Of a stretch of 64,000 bases of DNA, positions 1 through 8,426 are shown in pieces. Every line of letters starts with the position of its first letter. Within the stretch, counting starts at the first letter, position 1. The notes beneath the pieces are model-generated. The model had not been told where the DNA came from. It did no database searches and worked only from the letters and a program-made list of their open reading frames with translations. Both the position numbers and the translations under genes were made by a program. This DNA is from Perlucidibaca sp. (lineage in GTDB: Bacteria; Pseudomonadota; Gammaproteobacteria; Pseudomonadales; Moraxellaceae), in assembly GCA_023265995.1 (NCBI GenBank), contig JAHFSA010000008.1, positions 96,239 through 160,238 on the forward strand, in the 5' to 3' direction.

Positions 1-234
1 GAAGCGCTCGTAGTAACCGAGGTCGAGGTCGGTCTCGGCGCCATCGCTGGTGACGAAGACCTCACCGTGCTGATACGGGCTCATGGTGCCCGGATCGACG
101 TTGATGTAGGGATCCATCTTGATCAGCGTGACCGACAGCCCGCGTGCCTCCAGCAGAGCGGCCAGCGAAGCGGCCGAGATGCCCTTGCCAAGGGAAGACA
201 CCACACCACCGGTGACAAAAATGAATTTGGTCAT
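1..234 (-). CDS. pyrG: CTP synthase, N-terminal part (cut by window edge)
   Basis: CTP synthase makes CTP from UTP, ATP and glutamine in the cytoplasm. Only the first 78 codons are in the window; the gene continues beyond position 1. The translation begins [19 protein letters not shown], the family's N-terminal P-loop-like synthetase motif, followed by the conserved [20 protein letters not shown] stretch and [21 protein letters not shown], all hallmarks of PyrG. The start is the ATG at 234 (complement). The gene reads away from the porin gene, with about 190 bases between them. The identification is firm although the glutaminase domain cannot be seen. Confidence 0.97.
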   Translation of the reverse strand, partial: MTKFIFVTGGVVSSLGKGISAASLAALLEARGLSVTLIKMDPYINVDPGTMSPYQHGEVFVTSDGAETDLDLGYYERF

Positions 235-369
235 GAAGAATCCAGACAGCTTGCGTGATCACGGCGCACCCGCACAGCGGGTACAAAGACGGGACAGGAT
301 ATTACCACGCAGCGCTTGAGGCGGGGAGTGGCGATCAGCGTGCGCCTGGCCCGGAAACGGCAAACCGGA

Positions 370-400
370 AAAAGAAACAGGGGCCACTAGGGCCCCTGTT
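370..400 (-). terminator. Rho-independent terminator of the porin gene
   Basis: A perfect 10-bp inverted repeat, AACAGGGGCC (376-385) and GGCCCCTGTT (391-400), has a 5-base loop. Read on the minus strand it is followed by TTCTTTTTCC. It lies 24 bases after the porin stop codon. Confidence 0.85.
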
Positions 401-424
401 GTCAGGACAGCTGCAACGCCAGGC

Positions 425-1447
425 TTAGAACTTGTGTTCGAGGCCGACAGCGATGACCGACTGATCCTTGATGGTCTTGCCGGCGTTGTTGTCGGCATCC
501 AGCTTGGTGTAGAAGGCCAGGGCCTTGGTCTTGCTGGTGAAGTTGTGATCGACACCGACCGACCAGACCTTGACTTCATCGTTGAAGTCCTTGGCCGAGC
601 CCTTGCCGTACTGGGCCTTCAGCACTTCGTCACCGAGAACGTAGGAGGCGCCGACGGAGTAGCCGGTTTCCTTCTTCTTGGTGGCAGTGTTGACGCCGTC
701 GGCGATTTCACTGCGCGTGTACATGGCGCTCAGGAACAGGTCGTCGATCTTGTAGGTGGCGACAGCGCGCTCGTTGTTGCGCTGCACGTCGTCGGAGAAC
801 ACGGCACCCTTGCCCTTGACGTCACGATCCAGACCGATGGCACCGTAGAGACCGATCTCTTCGTTGCTGTAGGTCACCGAGTAGGAGCTGCCTGCTGCGT
901 CGGAACCCTTGGTGCCGGCTGCGTCCTTGGTGGTGTCGTTGGTCTGGGTCTGCACGATGGCCTGGAAGCCGGCGTACTTCGGCGAGCTGTACTCGACCAG
1001 GTTCTTCAGACGGTTTTCGCCAGCCTGGACGGTCTTGATGTCGCCGAAGTAGTCATTGAACAGGTCGGCTTCGCCCTGGGCCAGCTTGAGAGCGGAGTCG
1101 AACTGACCCAGCTTGATGGCGCCGTAGGTGGCGTGCTTCAGACCCAGGTAGCGGTTACGCGCGGTGAGGTCGAAGTTGTCGGCGGTCGGATCGGCATCAT
1201 CCGTGTTCACTTCCCACTCGATCTGGTAGATGGCGCTGAGATTGGCGGTCAGTTCGTCTTCGCCCTTGACGCCAAAGCGCGAGGCGTTCGAGACCAGACG
1301 CGAGGTGTCGGCGGAGCCGTCAGCCACTGCGTCATCCTTGAAATTTTCAACGGTGACGTTGAGCTTGCCATAGACCTTCGGGGCGGCGTTGGCCATCGGG
1401 GCCACAACGGCGGCTGCAACACCCAGGGCAATCAGAGTACGCTTCAT
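425..1447 (-). CDS. General trimeric-type porin, outer membrane
   Basis: The 340-residue product is an outer-membrane diffusion porin of the gammaproteobacterial Gram-negative porin family. It opens with a clear Sec signal peptide (MKRTLIALGVAAAVVAPMANA, cleavage near residue 21), then the typical mature N-terminus APKVYGKLN. It continues with alternating beta-strand pattern and ends in a terminal phenylalanine (EHKF), the Bam recognition signal. The start ATG at 1447 is preceded by a strong AAGGAG ribosome site. It is monocistronic, with its own terminator downstream. Pore selectivity cannot be judged from the sequence. Confidence 0.9.
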   Translation of the reverse strand: MKRTLIALGVAAAVVAPMANAAPKVYGKLNVTVENFKDDAVADGSADTSRLVSNASRFGVKGEDELTANLSAIYQIEWEVNTDDADPTADNFDLTARNRYLGLKHATYGAIKLGQFDSALKLAQGEADLFNDYFGDIKTVQAGENRLKNLVEYSSPKYAGFQAIVQTQTNDTTKDAAGTKGSDAAGSSYSVTYSNEEIGLYGAIGLDRDVKGKGAVFSDDVQRNNERAVATYKIDDLFLSAMYTRSEIADGVNTATKKKETGYSVGASYVLGDEVLKAQYGKGSAKDFNDEVKVWSVGVDHNFTSKTKALAFYTKLDADNNAGKTIKDQSVIAVGLEHKF

Positions 1448-1752
1448 TTTCTACTGTCTCCTTAAGACACGAGCAACGTGATGTGCAGTCGGGGTCATCC
1501 CTCAACTTGGCGCCAGTATCGTCACCAAAAATGACAGCGCGGCGTATTTTTTATGACGATTACGTGACAATCCGATCGGTTGACACATTTAAGTCGGATT
1601 TCGGTGATTTTTTGATCCGCCTGTCGCTCATACCCTACCGCTCATCCGACATGTTACAAGATGTTAATAATTGGCATTGCCCCATCATGTTGCAAGGGTC
1701 TAGGTTGTGCTTACCCACGGTGCGTGGGGACCGAAAAACAAGGAGATACTCC
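1448..1752. promoter_or_regulatory. 305-bp divergent intergenic region between two outer-membrane protein genes
   Basis: No gene is seen here. The stretch is visibly richer in A+T than its surroundings and must hold the promoters of the leftward porin and the rightward barrel gene. It contains TTGTCA/TTGACA-like hexamers near 1565-1585 and an imperfect palindrome ATCCGATCGGTT near 1569-1580. No promoter could be assigned with confidence. An AAGGAG ribosome site for the rightward gene lies just before 1753, and another for the porin lies near 1455-1460. Confidence 0.5.
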
Positions 1753-2343
1753 ATGAAGTTCAAGCAAACCCTGATTGCCGTCGCCATCGCACTGACACCG
1801 ATGGCAGCCATGGCCGCCGGCTCGCTCGACGTGTTTTATGTCAACCAGGATTTCAATGTGGACGGCTCGCCCGATGACAGCGGCGACGGCTTCGGCTTCC
1901 GTGGCCAGGCCGCACTGGGCCAGGGCGTCAGCCTGACCGCGCTGTATCAGGACGCGGATATTGATGATGCAGATTTCAACAGCAAGGAAACCCGCATCGG
2001 TCTGTCATATGACACCAAGCTCCAGGGTATCGATGTCGGCGCCGGCGCCGAAACAGTGACACTGGACCTCAACGATGGCGGCCCGGGTGACTCTTTCCGC
2101 GGCTACTCCATCAACGCCCACGCCAGCATGAAGGTGATCGACAACCTGTCGGCCTACGCCCGTGTCGGCTACACCGATATCGACGAATTTGACGGCGCTG
2201 AATACGAAGCCGGCGTGCACTACGCCTTCGACAAGCAGTTCGGTGCCTTCGTCGAATACCGCGTTGCCGACCTCAGCGGCAACAACGGCGCACCCGATCT
2301 GGAGCTGGACACCCTGCGTGTTGGTGGCCGCTACAACTTCTGA
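1753..2343 (+). CDS. Small outer-membrane beta-barrel protein
   Basis: The 196-residue product has a Sec signal peptide (MKFKQTLIAVAIALTPMAAMA, cleavage near residue 21). An eight-strand-like small beta-barrel pattern follows, rich in aspartate and glycine, ending in GGRYNF with terminal Phe. This resembles small OmpA/OmpW/OmpX-type barrel proteins, but no specific family is recognised. The frame stays open upstream to 1483, but the ATG at 1753 is chosen because AAGGAG lies 7 bases before it and the signal peptide begins there. A bidirectional terminator follows. Role unknown; a structural or small-solute outer-membrane function is inferred. Confidence 0.8.
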   Translation: MKFKQTLIAVAIALTPMAAMAAGSLDVFYVNQDFNVDGSPDDSGDGFGFRGQAALGQGVSLTALYQDADIDDADFNSKETRIGLSYDTKLQGIDVGAGAETVTLDLNDGGPGDSFRGYSINAHASMKVIDNLSAYARVGYTDIDEFDGAEYEAGVHYAFDKQFGAFVEYRVADLSGNNGAPDLELDTLRVGGRYNF

Positions 2344-2366
2344 GCCACTGCGTCATCATGACCATG

Positions 2367-2392
2367 AAAAAGGGCGCCTCGGCGCCCTTTTT
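2367..2392. terminator. Bidirectional Rho-independent terminator
   Basis: AAAAAGGGCGCC and GGCGCCCTTTTT form a near-perfect hairpin with A- and T-runs on both sides. It lies between the barrel gene (stop 2343) and the convergent moeA (stop 2407) and can serve both. Confidence 0.9.
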
Positions 2393-2406
2393 CACATCTG
2401 CGTCAT

Positions 2407-3630
2407 CTAGCGGTAACCGACCGGCAGAAATGGCAGCAACTGCCCCTCGCTGACCGTGGTGCCGGTCTCCACCAGCGCCAGGCCATCAGCCCAGACCGCC
2501 GACGACAGCACACCGCTGCTCTGGTTGGCATGCGGCATCAGCCGGCCTCCCCCGCCATCGGCGACATGACGCACGCGCAGGTATTCGCGGCGCGACTGCG
2601 CGCGCGGCCTGGCAAAGCCGGCCGGCAGCCAGAGCGGACGCGCCAGCACATCCTGCTCGCCCTGCAGGCGGCGCAGGAAGGGCCGCGCCAGCACTTCGAA
2701 AGTGACCCATACCGACTGCGGATTGCCCGGCAGACCGAGGAATACGGCCGCACCGATGTGGCCGAAGGCCAGCGGCTTGCCGGGCTTGATGGCGACCTTC
2801 CAGAGATCGAGACTGCCGACAGTGCTGACGGCGGCGCGGACATGATCCTCCTCGCCGACCGAAACGCCGCCGGTGCTGAGAATGATGTCGGCACCGAGAG
2901 CCTGCGCCCGCGCCAGGGCGGCGGTGGTATCCGCCAGCGTGTCGGCGACCGGGCCGAGATCGATCACGGTCATGCCCAGACGCGCGAGCAGCGCGCTCAC
3001 CACCGTGCGGTTGCTGTTGTATATGCGACCGCTGCTCAGCGGCAGCCCGGGCTCGACCAGCTCGTCACCGGTGCACAGCAGCGCCACCGTCAGTGTCGGC
3101 CAGACCGGCACCGTGGCGCGGCCAACTGCAGCCAGCAGCCCCAGATGCGCTGGCGTCAGACGTGTGCCGGCCTCGGCGACCAACGCTTCGGCGGCGATGT
3201 CCTGGCCGGCGGCGCGGACATTCTCGCCTGCATCCGGCAACTCGAGGATGGCAACCACGCCCTCCCCGCCCTGACAGTTCTCCTGCATGACCACGGTATC
3301 GGCGCCGGCCGGCATGACGGCACCGGTGAAGATGCGCGCGGCCGTGCCCGCCTGCAGAGGCTGTGGCGCCTGGCCAGCGGCGATGCGCTGACTCAGCGGC
3401 AGCGTCTGCGGCGCCTGAGCGGAGAGGTCGGCATGGCGAATGGCATAGCCATCCATGGCGCTGTTGGGTTCGGGCGGCACGGCGACATCGGCATGGATAT
3501 CGACCGCCAGCACGCGGCCGTCGGCATCGGCCAGCGCCACCGTCTGCGCATGGGCAGCGCGCGTCTGGCGCCAGGCATCGGCGGCGGCCAGCAGCTGTGT
3601 CAGAGCATCATCGACAGGCAGCAGGGCCAT
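2407..3630 (-). CDS. moeA: Molybdopterin molybdenumtransferase MoeA
   Basis: MoeA inserts molybdate into adenylylated molybdopterin to give the molybdenum cofactor. The 407-residue product has the family landmarks: SAMDGYA (58-64), FTGAVMPAGADTV (101-113), the MoCF_biosynth motif STGGVSVGEEDHV (252-264) and GLPGNP (299-304). The frame is open a further 20 codons upstream, but those codons overlap moaB; ATG 3630, two bases after the moaB stop, gives the normal N-terminus. It is the last gene of the moaA-moaB-moeA run and ends at the shared terminator at 2367-2392. Confidence 0.95.
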   Translation of the reverse strand: MALLPVDDALTQLLAAADAWRQTRAAHAQTVALADADGRVLAVDIHADVAVPPEPNSAMDGYAIRHADLSAQAPQTLPLSQRIAAGQAPQPLQAGTAARIFTGAVMPAGADTVVMQENCQGGEGVVAILELPDAGENVRAAGQDIAAEALVAEAGTRLTPAHLGLLAAVGRATVPVWPTLTVALLCTGDELVEPGLPLSSGRIYNSNRTVVSALLARLGMTVIDLGPVADTLADTTAALARAQALGADIILSTGGVSVGEEDHVRAAVSTVGSLDLWKVAIKPGKPLAFGHIGAAVFLGLPGNPQSVWVTFEVLARPFLRRLQGEQDVLARPLWLPAGFARPRAQSRREYLRVRHVADGGGGRLMPHANQSSGVLSSAVWADGLALVETGTTVSEGQLLPFLPVGYR

Positions 3631-3632
3631 GG

Positions 3633-4175
3633 TCAGCCGCGCGTGTCGCAGGCCGGCTGCAGCGCCTTCAGATGCGGCACCAGGTTGCACGGCCGCGTGC
3701 GGTTGTCGAGCTGCTTGGCCAGAATGCCTTCCCAGGCGGTGCGGCAGGCATTGGTCGAGCCCGGCAGGCAGAACACCGCCGTGCGGTTGGCCAGACCGGC
3801 GAGCGCGCGCGACTGCAGCATGCTGGTGCCGATCTCGGCCAGGGAGATATGCCGGAAGAGCTCGCCGAAACCGTCGATGGTCTTGTCGAGCAGCGGCAGG
3901 ATGGCCTCGGGCGTGCTGTCACGGCCGGAAAAGCCGGTGCCGCCGGTGATGATGACCGCCTGCACGTCGCCGGAGGCGATCCAGGCCGAGACACGGGCAC
4001 GGATCTGATAGATGTCGTCGATGACGATGGCGCGATCGGCCAGTTCATGACCGGCGCCGGTCAGCTGCTCGACCAGCAGGGCACCGGAGGTGTCGCTGTC
4101 GAGGTTGCGGGTATCGGACACGGTCAGCACGGCCAGCTGCAGGGGAACAAAGGGTTTTTCGGCAGCATGCGACAT
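3633..4175 (-). CDS. moaB: Molybdopterin adenylyltransferase-like protein MoaB
   Basis: The product is a 180-residue MoaB/MogA family protein involved in molybdopterin activation. The sequence shows the LTVSDTR N-terminal strand (17-23), the substrate-binding TGGTGFSGRDSTPEA motif (77-91) and LPGST (137-141). Overall similarity is to MoaB (vs MogA) in length and in the motif GFSGRDSTPEAI. Whether it is catalytic like MogA is uncertain; MoaB of E. coli is thought to be inactive, whereas other bacteria use MoaB in place of MogA. It lies 3 bases after moaA and 2 bases before moeA, so the three are almost certainly cotranscribed. Confidence 0.93.
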   Translation of the reverse strand: MSHAAEKPFVPLQLAVLTVSDTRNLDSDTSGALLVEQLTGAGHELADRAIVIDDIYQIRARVSAWIASGDVQAVIITGGTGFSGRDSTPEAILPLLDKTIDGFGELFRHISLAEIGTSMLQSRALAGLANRTAVFCLPGSTNACRTAWEGILAKQLDNRTRPCNLVPHLKALQPACDTRG

Positions 4176-4178
4176 GCG

Positions 4179-5201
4179 TCAGCCTCCAGTCATGTTCATG
4201 AATCGGACGATTTGCGGTTCGCCGGCGAGCGCGAACTCGTGACGCTCCGGTTTGCGCATCATGGTGGCCGTGATCAGCGCCGCCAGCTCGGCATCGCTGG
4301 CTCCCGCGCGCAGCGGCTCGCGCAGATCGAGGCTGTGTTCGTGACCCAGGCACAGCAGCAGACGACCTTCGGCGGTGAGGCGGATACGGTTGCAGCTGGC
4401 GCAGAAATTCTGGCTGTGCGGCGTGATCACACCGACACGGGTATTCGAGCCCTGCAGACGATGATAGCGCGCCGGCCCGCCAACCTCCTGCGAGCTTTCC
4501 GGCAGCAGCACGTGCTGCGCCGCCACCATGGTCAGCAGCTCCTGGCCGGAAACATGGGCCAGACCGCGATCATGCTCGCTGATCACGCCCAGCGGCATTT
4601 CCTCGATGAAGGCCAGGTCGACGCCCAGACTGGCGGCATAGGCCACCAGCGCCGGCACTTCATCCTCGTTGCGACCACGCAGGATGACACTGTTCAGGCG
4701 TATGCGCGGGAAGCCGGCGGCCACCGCGGCGGCGATGCCGGCCTGCACGTCGGTGAGCACGCCGGTGCGGGTCAGCTCATGGAAACGCGCGGCATCCAGA
4801 CTGTCGATGCTGATATTGAGCTGGCTGAGACCGGCCGCGCGCAGGCGCTGCGCCACCGGTGCCAGACGGGCGCCATTGGTGGTCATGGCCAGAGTCTCCA
4901 GGCCGGGCAGACGGCCGAGGCGCTCGACCAGTTCGGGCAGGCCCTTGCGCACCAGCGGCTCGCCCCCGGTGAGACGGATCTTGCGGATGCCGAGACTGAC
5001 GAAAACACCAGCCAGCCGCTCCATTTCCTCGATGCTGAGCACGGCGCTGCGCGGCAGGAACTGCATGTCCTCGGCCATGCAGTAGACACAGCGGAAGTCG
5101 CAGCGATCGGTCACCGACAGGCGCAGATAGGTGATATCGCGACCAAAGCCGTCGACCAGCCGTGGCGCCGGCTCGGCGTTGCGCAGGGCGGTCATGATCA
5201 T
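4179..5201 (-). CDS. moaA: GTP 3',8-cyclase MoaA (radical SAM)
   Basis: MoaA catalyses the first step of molybdopterin synthesis, rearranging GTP to 3',8-cyclo-GTP. The 340-residue product has the radical-SAM CxxxCxxC cluster motif (C34, C38, C41 in CDFRCVYC), the SAM-binding TGGEPL segment, and the C-terminal second Fe-S cluster motif CASCNRIRLTAEGRLLLC. It ends in the functionally important GG dipeptide. The start at 5201 follows the mazG stop by 2 bases; ATG 5195 is an alternative. The partner moaC and the moaD/moaE genes are not in this window. Confidence 0.97.
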   Translation of the reverse strand: MIMTALRNAEPAPRLVDGFGRDITYLRLSVTDRCDFRCVYCMAEDMQFLPRSAVLSIEEMERLAGVFVSLGIRKIRLTGGEPLVRKGLPELVERLGRLPGLETLAMTTNGARLAPVAQRLRAAGLSQLNISIDSLDAARFHELTRTGVLTDVQAGIAAAVAAGFPRIRLNSVILRGRNEDEVPALVAYAASLGVDLAFIEEMPLGVISEHDRGLAHVSGQELLTMVAAQHVLLPESSQEVGGPARYHRLQGSNTRVGVITPHSQNFCASCNRIRLTAEGRLLLCLGHEHSLDLREPLRAGASDAELAALITATMMRKPERHEFALAGEPQIVRFMNMTGG

Positions 5202-5203
5202 GG

Positions 5204-6097
5204 TCAGAGCCCTGCCCGCTTGGCGTCCTGCCAGAGTGCTTCCATGTCGTCCAGCGTCGCGCCGGCCAGAGCCCGACCCTGTGCCTGCAACTGCTTTTCG
5301 ATATGACCGAAGCGGCGGCGGAACTTGGCAATGCCGCCGAGCAGGGCCTGCTCGCTGTCGACGCGGAGATGGCGGCCTATGTTGACGCAGCAGAACAGGA
5401 TGTCGCCAAGCTCGTCCTGCAGATGCGCCTGCTTTTCAGGAACGCTCTCCGGCTGATCCAGCGCGGCTTCCAGTTCATCAATCTCTTCGCGCAGCTTGGC
5501 GATGACCGCGCGCGGATCGTTCCAGTCATAGCCGACCTCGCCGGCTCGCGCCTGCAGCTTCTCGGCGCGCAGCAGCGGCGGCAGGCCGTTGCCGACCTTG
5601 TCGAGAAAGGCCGGCGGCGGCAGCTCGGCGCCGGTGGCCTCACGATGGGCGGCTGCCTTGAGCGCCTTCTCCTCGGCCTTGATCACGGCCCATTGCGCCG
5701 ACACCTGGCTGGCGTCGAGATCAATGCGCGGCAGGTCGAGGCGGTCATCGCGGAAAATGTGGGGATGGCGGCGGATGAGCTTGTCGCCTATGGCGGCGGC
5801 AACGGCATCGAAGTCGAAGTCGCCCTGCTCCTCCGCGACGCGGGCCTGGAAGACCACCTGCAGCAACAGGTCGCCCAGCTCCTCGCGCCAGTCGGCGGCA
5901 TTGCCGGAGGCAATGGCCTCGACCACCTCGTAGGCTTCCTCGATGGTGTAGGGCGCCAGCGAGGCGGCATCCTGCTCGAGATCCCAGGCACAGCCCTGAC
6001 GCGGATCGCGCAGACGCGCCATGATCTGCAGCAGGCGGTGCAGAGCCGGTGTTTCGGGCTCGGCCAGCGGCATGGCGACGACAGCGGTCTCATTCAT
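5204..6097 (-). CDS. mazG: Nucleoside triphosphate pyrophosphohydrolase MazG
   Basis: MazG hydrolyses (d)NTPs to monophosphates and is linked to nucleotide-pool cleaning and ppGpp balance. The 297-residue product has two MazG all-alpha repeats: the first with CAWDLEQ, EEAYEVVEAI and EELGDLLLQVVF; the second with EKLQARAGEVGYDW, EEIDELEAAL and DELGDILFCCVN. The ExxE-12-28-ExxD metal-binding pattern is visible in both. The start chosen is ATG 6097, inside the relA stop region (8-base overlap), implying translational coupling to relA. Upstream in-frame ATG 6124 would add nine unconserved residues. Confidence 0.95.
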   Translation of the reverse strand: MNETAVVAMPLAEPETPALHRLLQIMARLRDPRQGCAWDLEQDAASLAPYTIEEAYEVVEAIASGNAADWREELGDLLLQVVFQARVAEEQGDFDFDAVAAAIGDKLIRRHPHIFRDDRLDLPRIDLDASQVSAQWAVIKAEEKALKAAAHREATGAELPPPAFLDKVGNGLPPLLRAEKLQARAGEVGYDWNDPRAVIAKLREEIDELEAALDQPESVPEKQAHLQDELGDILFCCVNIGRHLRVDSEQALLGGIAKFRRRFGHIEKQLQAQGRALAGATLDDMEALWQDAKRAGL

Positions 6098-8384
6098 GGC
6101 CGGATTCGCTCTTGTCGACGGCACGATGCCCGGTCAGGCGGCGCGCCTCGATGACATTGGGCAGCTGTTCGATGCGGGTCAGCACGCGCGAGAGCTTGGA
6201 CAGACCCGGCACCTCCAGGGTCAGACGCATGGTGGCGGTGCCATCCTGCTTGTCGGACTGGGTCTGCACGCCGGTGACATTGACCTGTTCGTTGGCCAGC
6301 ACCGACGTGATGTCGCGCAGCAGGCCGGTACGGTCCCAGGCGCGCACCATGATATCGACAGGATACGCCGCCGAATCGCGCGTCTGCCACTGCACATCGA
6401 CCGTGCGCGCCGGGTCGTCCTGGGCCATGCGCAGGTAGTCCGGGCAGCCGCGGGCATGGATGCTGACGCCACGGCCATGCGTGACATAGCCGACGATGGG
6501 CTCGCCCGGCACCGGCCTGCAGCAGTTGGCGATATGCGTCAGCAGGTTGCCGACACCCTCGATGACGATGCCCGAGCCGGCATCGCTGGCACGTGAAGGC
6601 CGTACCGGGAACTCCGGCAGGGCCAGCTCCTGCTGCGCGGTCTGGTCAAGATCATCGGTGAGCGCATGGGTGATGCGCGCCAGCGGCAGGTCACCGGCGC
6701 CGAGCCCGACCAGCACATCCTCGCCGCTGCGCACGTTGAAACGCGGTGCGATGCGGTCCAGCTCCTGGCGCGACACCACCAGGCCGAGACGGCTGAGCTC
6801 GCGTTCGAGCAGGCTGCGCCCCTCGGCCAGGTTGCCCTCGCGATCCTGCTGCTTGAACCAGTGGCGGACCTTGGCCAGGGCGCGGCTGGTGCCGAGATAG
6901 CCCAGCGTCGGATTCATCCAGTCACGGCTGGGCCGGCCGCCGCGATTGGTCATGACCTCGACCTGCTCGCCGGTCTGCAGCTTGTAGGTGATCGGCACGA
7001 TGCGGCCGTTGACCTTGGCGCCACGGCAGCCGTGACCGACCTCGGTATGGATGTGATAGGCGAAGTCCAGCGGCGTCGCCCCGGCCTGCATGTCGATGAC
7101 ATGGCCGTCGCGCGTGAAGACGTAGATGCGCTCGTCGTGAATGGCCTGGTTGATCTGCTCGGCGAGGTCATCCAGCCCCTGGTCACCGATGTCATCCTGC
7201 CATTCCAGCACCTGACGCAGCCAGGCGATCTTGTTCTCGTAGCGGGCATCGGACTTGGAGGACTTGCCCTCCTTGTAGGTCCAGTGCGCGCAGACGCCGA
7301 GCTCGGCTTCCTGATGCATGTCGAAGGTGCGGATCTGCACCTCCAGCGGCTTGCCGGACGGGCCGATCACGGCTGTGTGCAGCGAGCGGTAGCCGTTCTC
7401 CTTGGGCGTCGCGATGTAGTCGTCGAACTCCTTGGGAATGTGCTTCCAGAGCGAGTGCACCACGCCCAGCGCGGCATAGCAGTCACGCACTTCCGGCAGC
7501 AGGATGCGCACGGCGCGGACATCGTAGACCTCGTGGAAGCCTATGCCCTTGCGCTGCATCTTGCGCCAGATCGAATAGATGTGTTTCGCGCGCCCGCTGA
7601 CCTCGATCTCGCCCATGCCCATGCGATCAAGATTGTCGCGCAGGGTCTGGATGACCTGCTGGATGTAGCCGTCGCGGTCGAGGCGCTTCTCGTCGAGCAG
7701 GCTGGCGATCTGCTTGTAGGACTCGGGCTCGAGATAGCGGAAGGACAGATCCTCCAGCTCCCACTTGATGTGGCCGATGCCGAGGCGGTGCGCCAGCGGT
7801 GCGTAGATGTCGAAGATTTCGCGCGCCACGCGGCGCTTGCGCTCGTCGCTGGCGTCCTTGAGCTCGCGGATGGCGAAGGTACGTTCGGCTAGCTTGATCA
7901 ACGGCACGCGCACGTCGTCGATCATGGCCACCAGCATCTTGCGCACGTTGTCGAGCTGCTGCGCCTCGTTGCTGCCGGCGGCACGATGGTCCGGGTTGAT
8001 CAGGCGGCTGATGGCCGCCATGCGCAGCACGCCGTCGATGAGATGGGCGATGTCCGGCCCGAAATCCTTTTCGACGCGCTTGAGCTCGACGCGGCCTTCA
8101 CGCACCGAACGATAGAGCACGGCCGCGACCAGCGACTCCTGGTCGAGATTGAGCTCGGCGAGGATGTCGGCCATGGCCAGACCGGTGAGGAAGCTGGAGG
8201 TACGCGTCGACCAGACGTTGTGACGCGCCGCCGCCTCGCGGTCGAGCTGCTCGGCGAAACGGCAGGCGCGCAGAAGCTCGTCGGCGCTGTGCAGCTCGAC
8301 CTGATCCTCTATGCGCGAGAGCCACGCATCCAGATCGACGCTGCCATCGCTCCGGGTCGGATAATCTGCGCGGACCTTTACCAT
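6090..8384 (-). CDS. relA: GTP pyrophosphokinase RelA, monofunctional
   Basis: The product is the ribosome-associated (p)ppGpp synthetase of the stringent response. The 764-residue protein has a pseudo-hydrolase domain where the catalytic HD pair is replaced (VAAVLYRSVREG, 86-97), so hydrolysis should be lost. The synthetase domain follows with the RelA-type EFDD signature (319-322) and ENGYRSLHT. A TGS domain (near 420-470), the zinc-finger-like region with CCRPVPGE, and a C-terminal ACT domain (TGLLRDITSVLANEQVNV) complete it. This is the RelA rather than the SpoT architecture, so a separate SpoT is expected elsewhere. It lies between rlmD and mazG, a Pseudomonas-like order. Confidence 0.97.
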   Translation of the reverse strand: MVKVRADYPTRSDGSVDLDAWLSRIEDQVELHSADELLRACRFAEQLDREAAARHNVWSTRTSSFLTGLAMADILAELNLDQESLVAAVLYRSVREGRVELKRVEKDFGPDIAHLIDGVLRMAAISRLINPDHRAAGSNEAQQLDNVRKMLVAMIDDVRVPLIKLAERTFAIRELKDASDERKRRVAREIFDIYAPLAHRLGIGHIKWELEDLSFRYLEPESYKQIASLLDEKRLDRDGYIQQVIQTLRDNLDRMGMGEIEVSGRAKHIYSIWRKMQRKGIGFHEVYDVRAVRILLPEVRDCYAALGVVHSLWKHIPKEFDDYIATPKENGYRSLHTAVIGPSGKPLEVQIRTFDMHQEAELGVCAHWTYKEGKSSKSDARYENKIAWLRQVLEWQDDIGDQGLDDLAEQINQAIHDERIYVFTRDGHVIDMQAGATPLDFAYHIHTEVGHGCRGAKVNGRIVPITYKLQTGEQVEVMTNRGGRPSRDWMNPTLGYLGTSRALAKVRHWFKQQDREGNLAEGRSLLERELSRLGLVVSRQELDRIAPRFNVRSGEDVLVGLGAGDLPLARITHALTDDLDQTAQQELALPEFPVRPSRASDAGSGIVIEGVGNLLTHIANCCRPVPGEPIVGYVTHGRGVSIHARGCPDYLRMAQDDPARTVDVQWQTRDSAAYPVDIMVRAWDRTGLLRDITSVLANEQVNVTGVQTQSDKQDGTATMRLTLEVPGLSKLSRVLTRIEQLPNVIEARRLTGHRAVDKSESGHE

Positions 8385-8426
8385 GCTGGCTGCCTTGTGA
8401 CTGCTGTTTGCACCAAGATGGGGCGC

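Noticed and set aside
1569..1580. ATCCGATCGGTT as a third copy of the GACCG-N2-CGGTC operator
   Set aside because: Only the inner CCGATCGG is symmetrical; the outer bases do not match the half-sites.
1483..1752. An extended N-terminus for the small barrel protein
   Set aside because: A signal peptide and strong ribosome site place the start at 1753; the upstream codons lie in the promoter region.
2530..5306. Long plus-strand open frames (492 and 647 codons) opposite moeA-moaB-moaA
   Set aside because: They are antisense shadows of high-GC genes: composition is Arg/Gln/His/Ala-rich, and no family motif or ribosome site is seen, while the minus strand carries clear Moa/Moe motifs.
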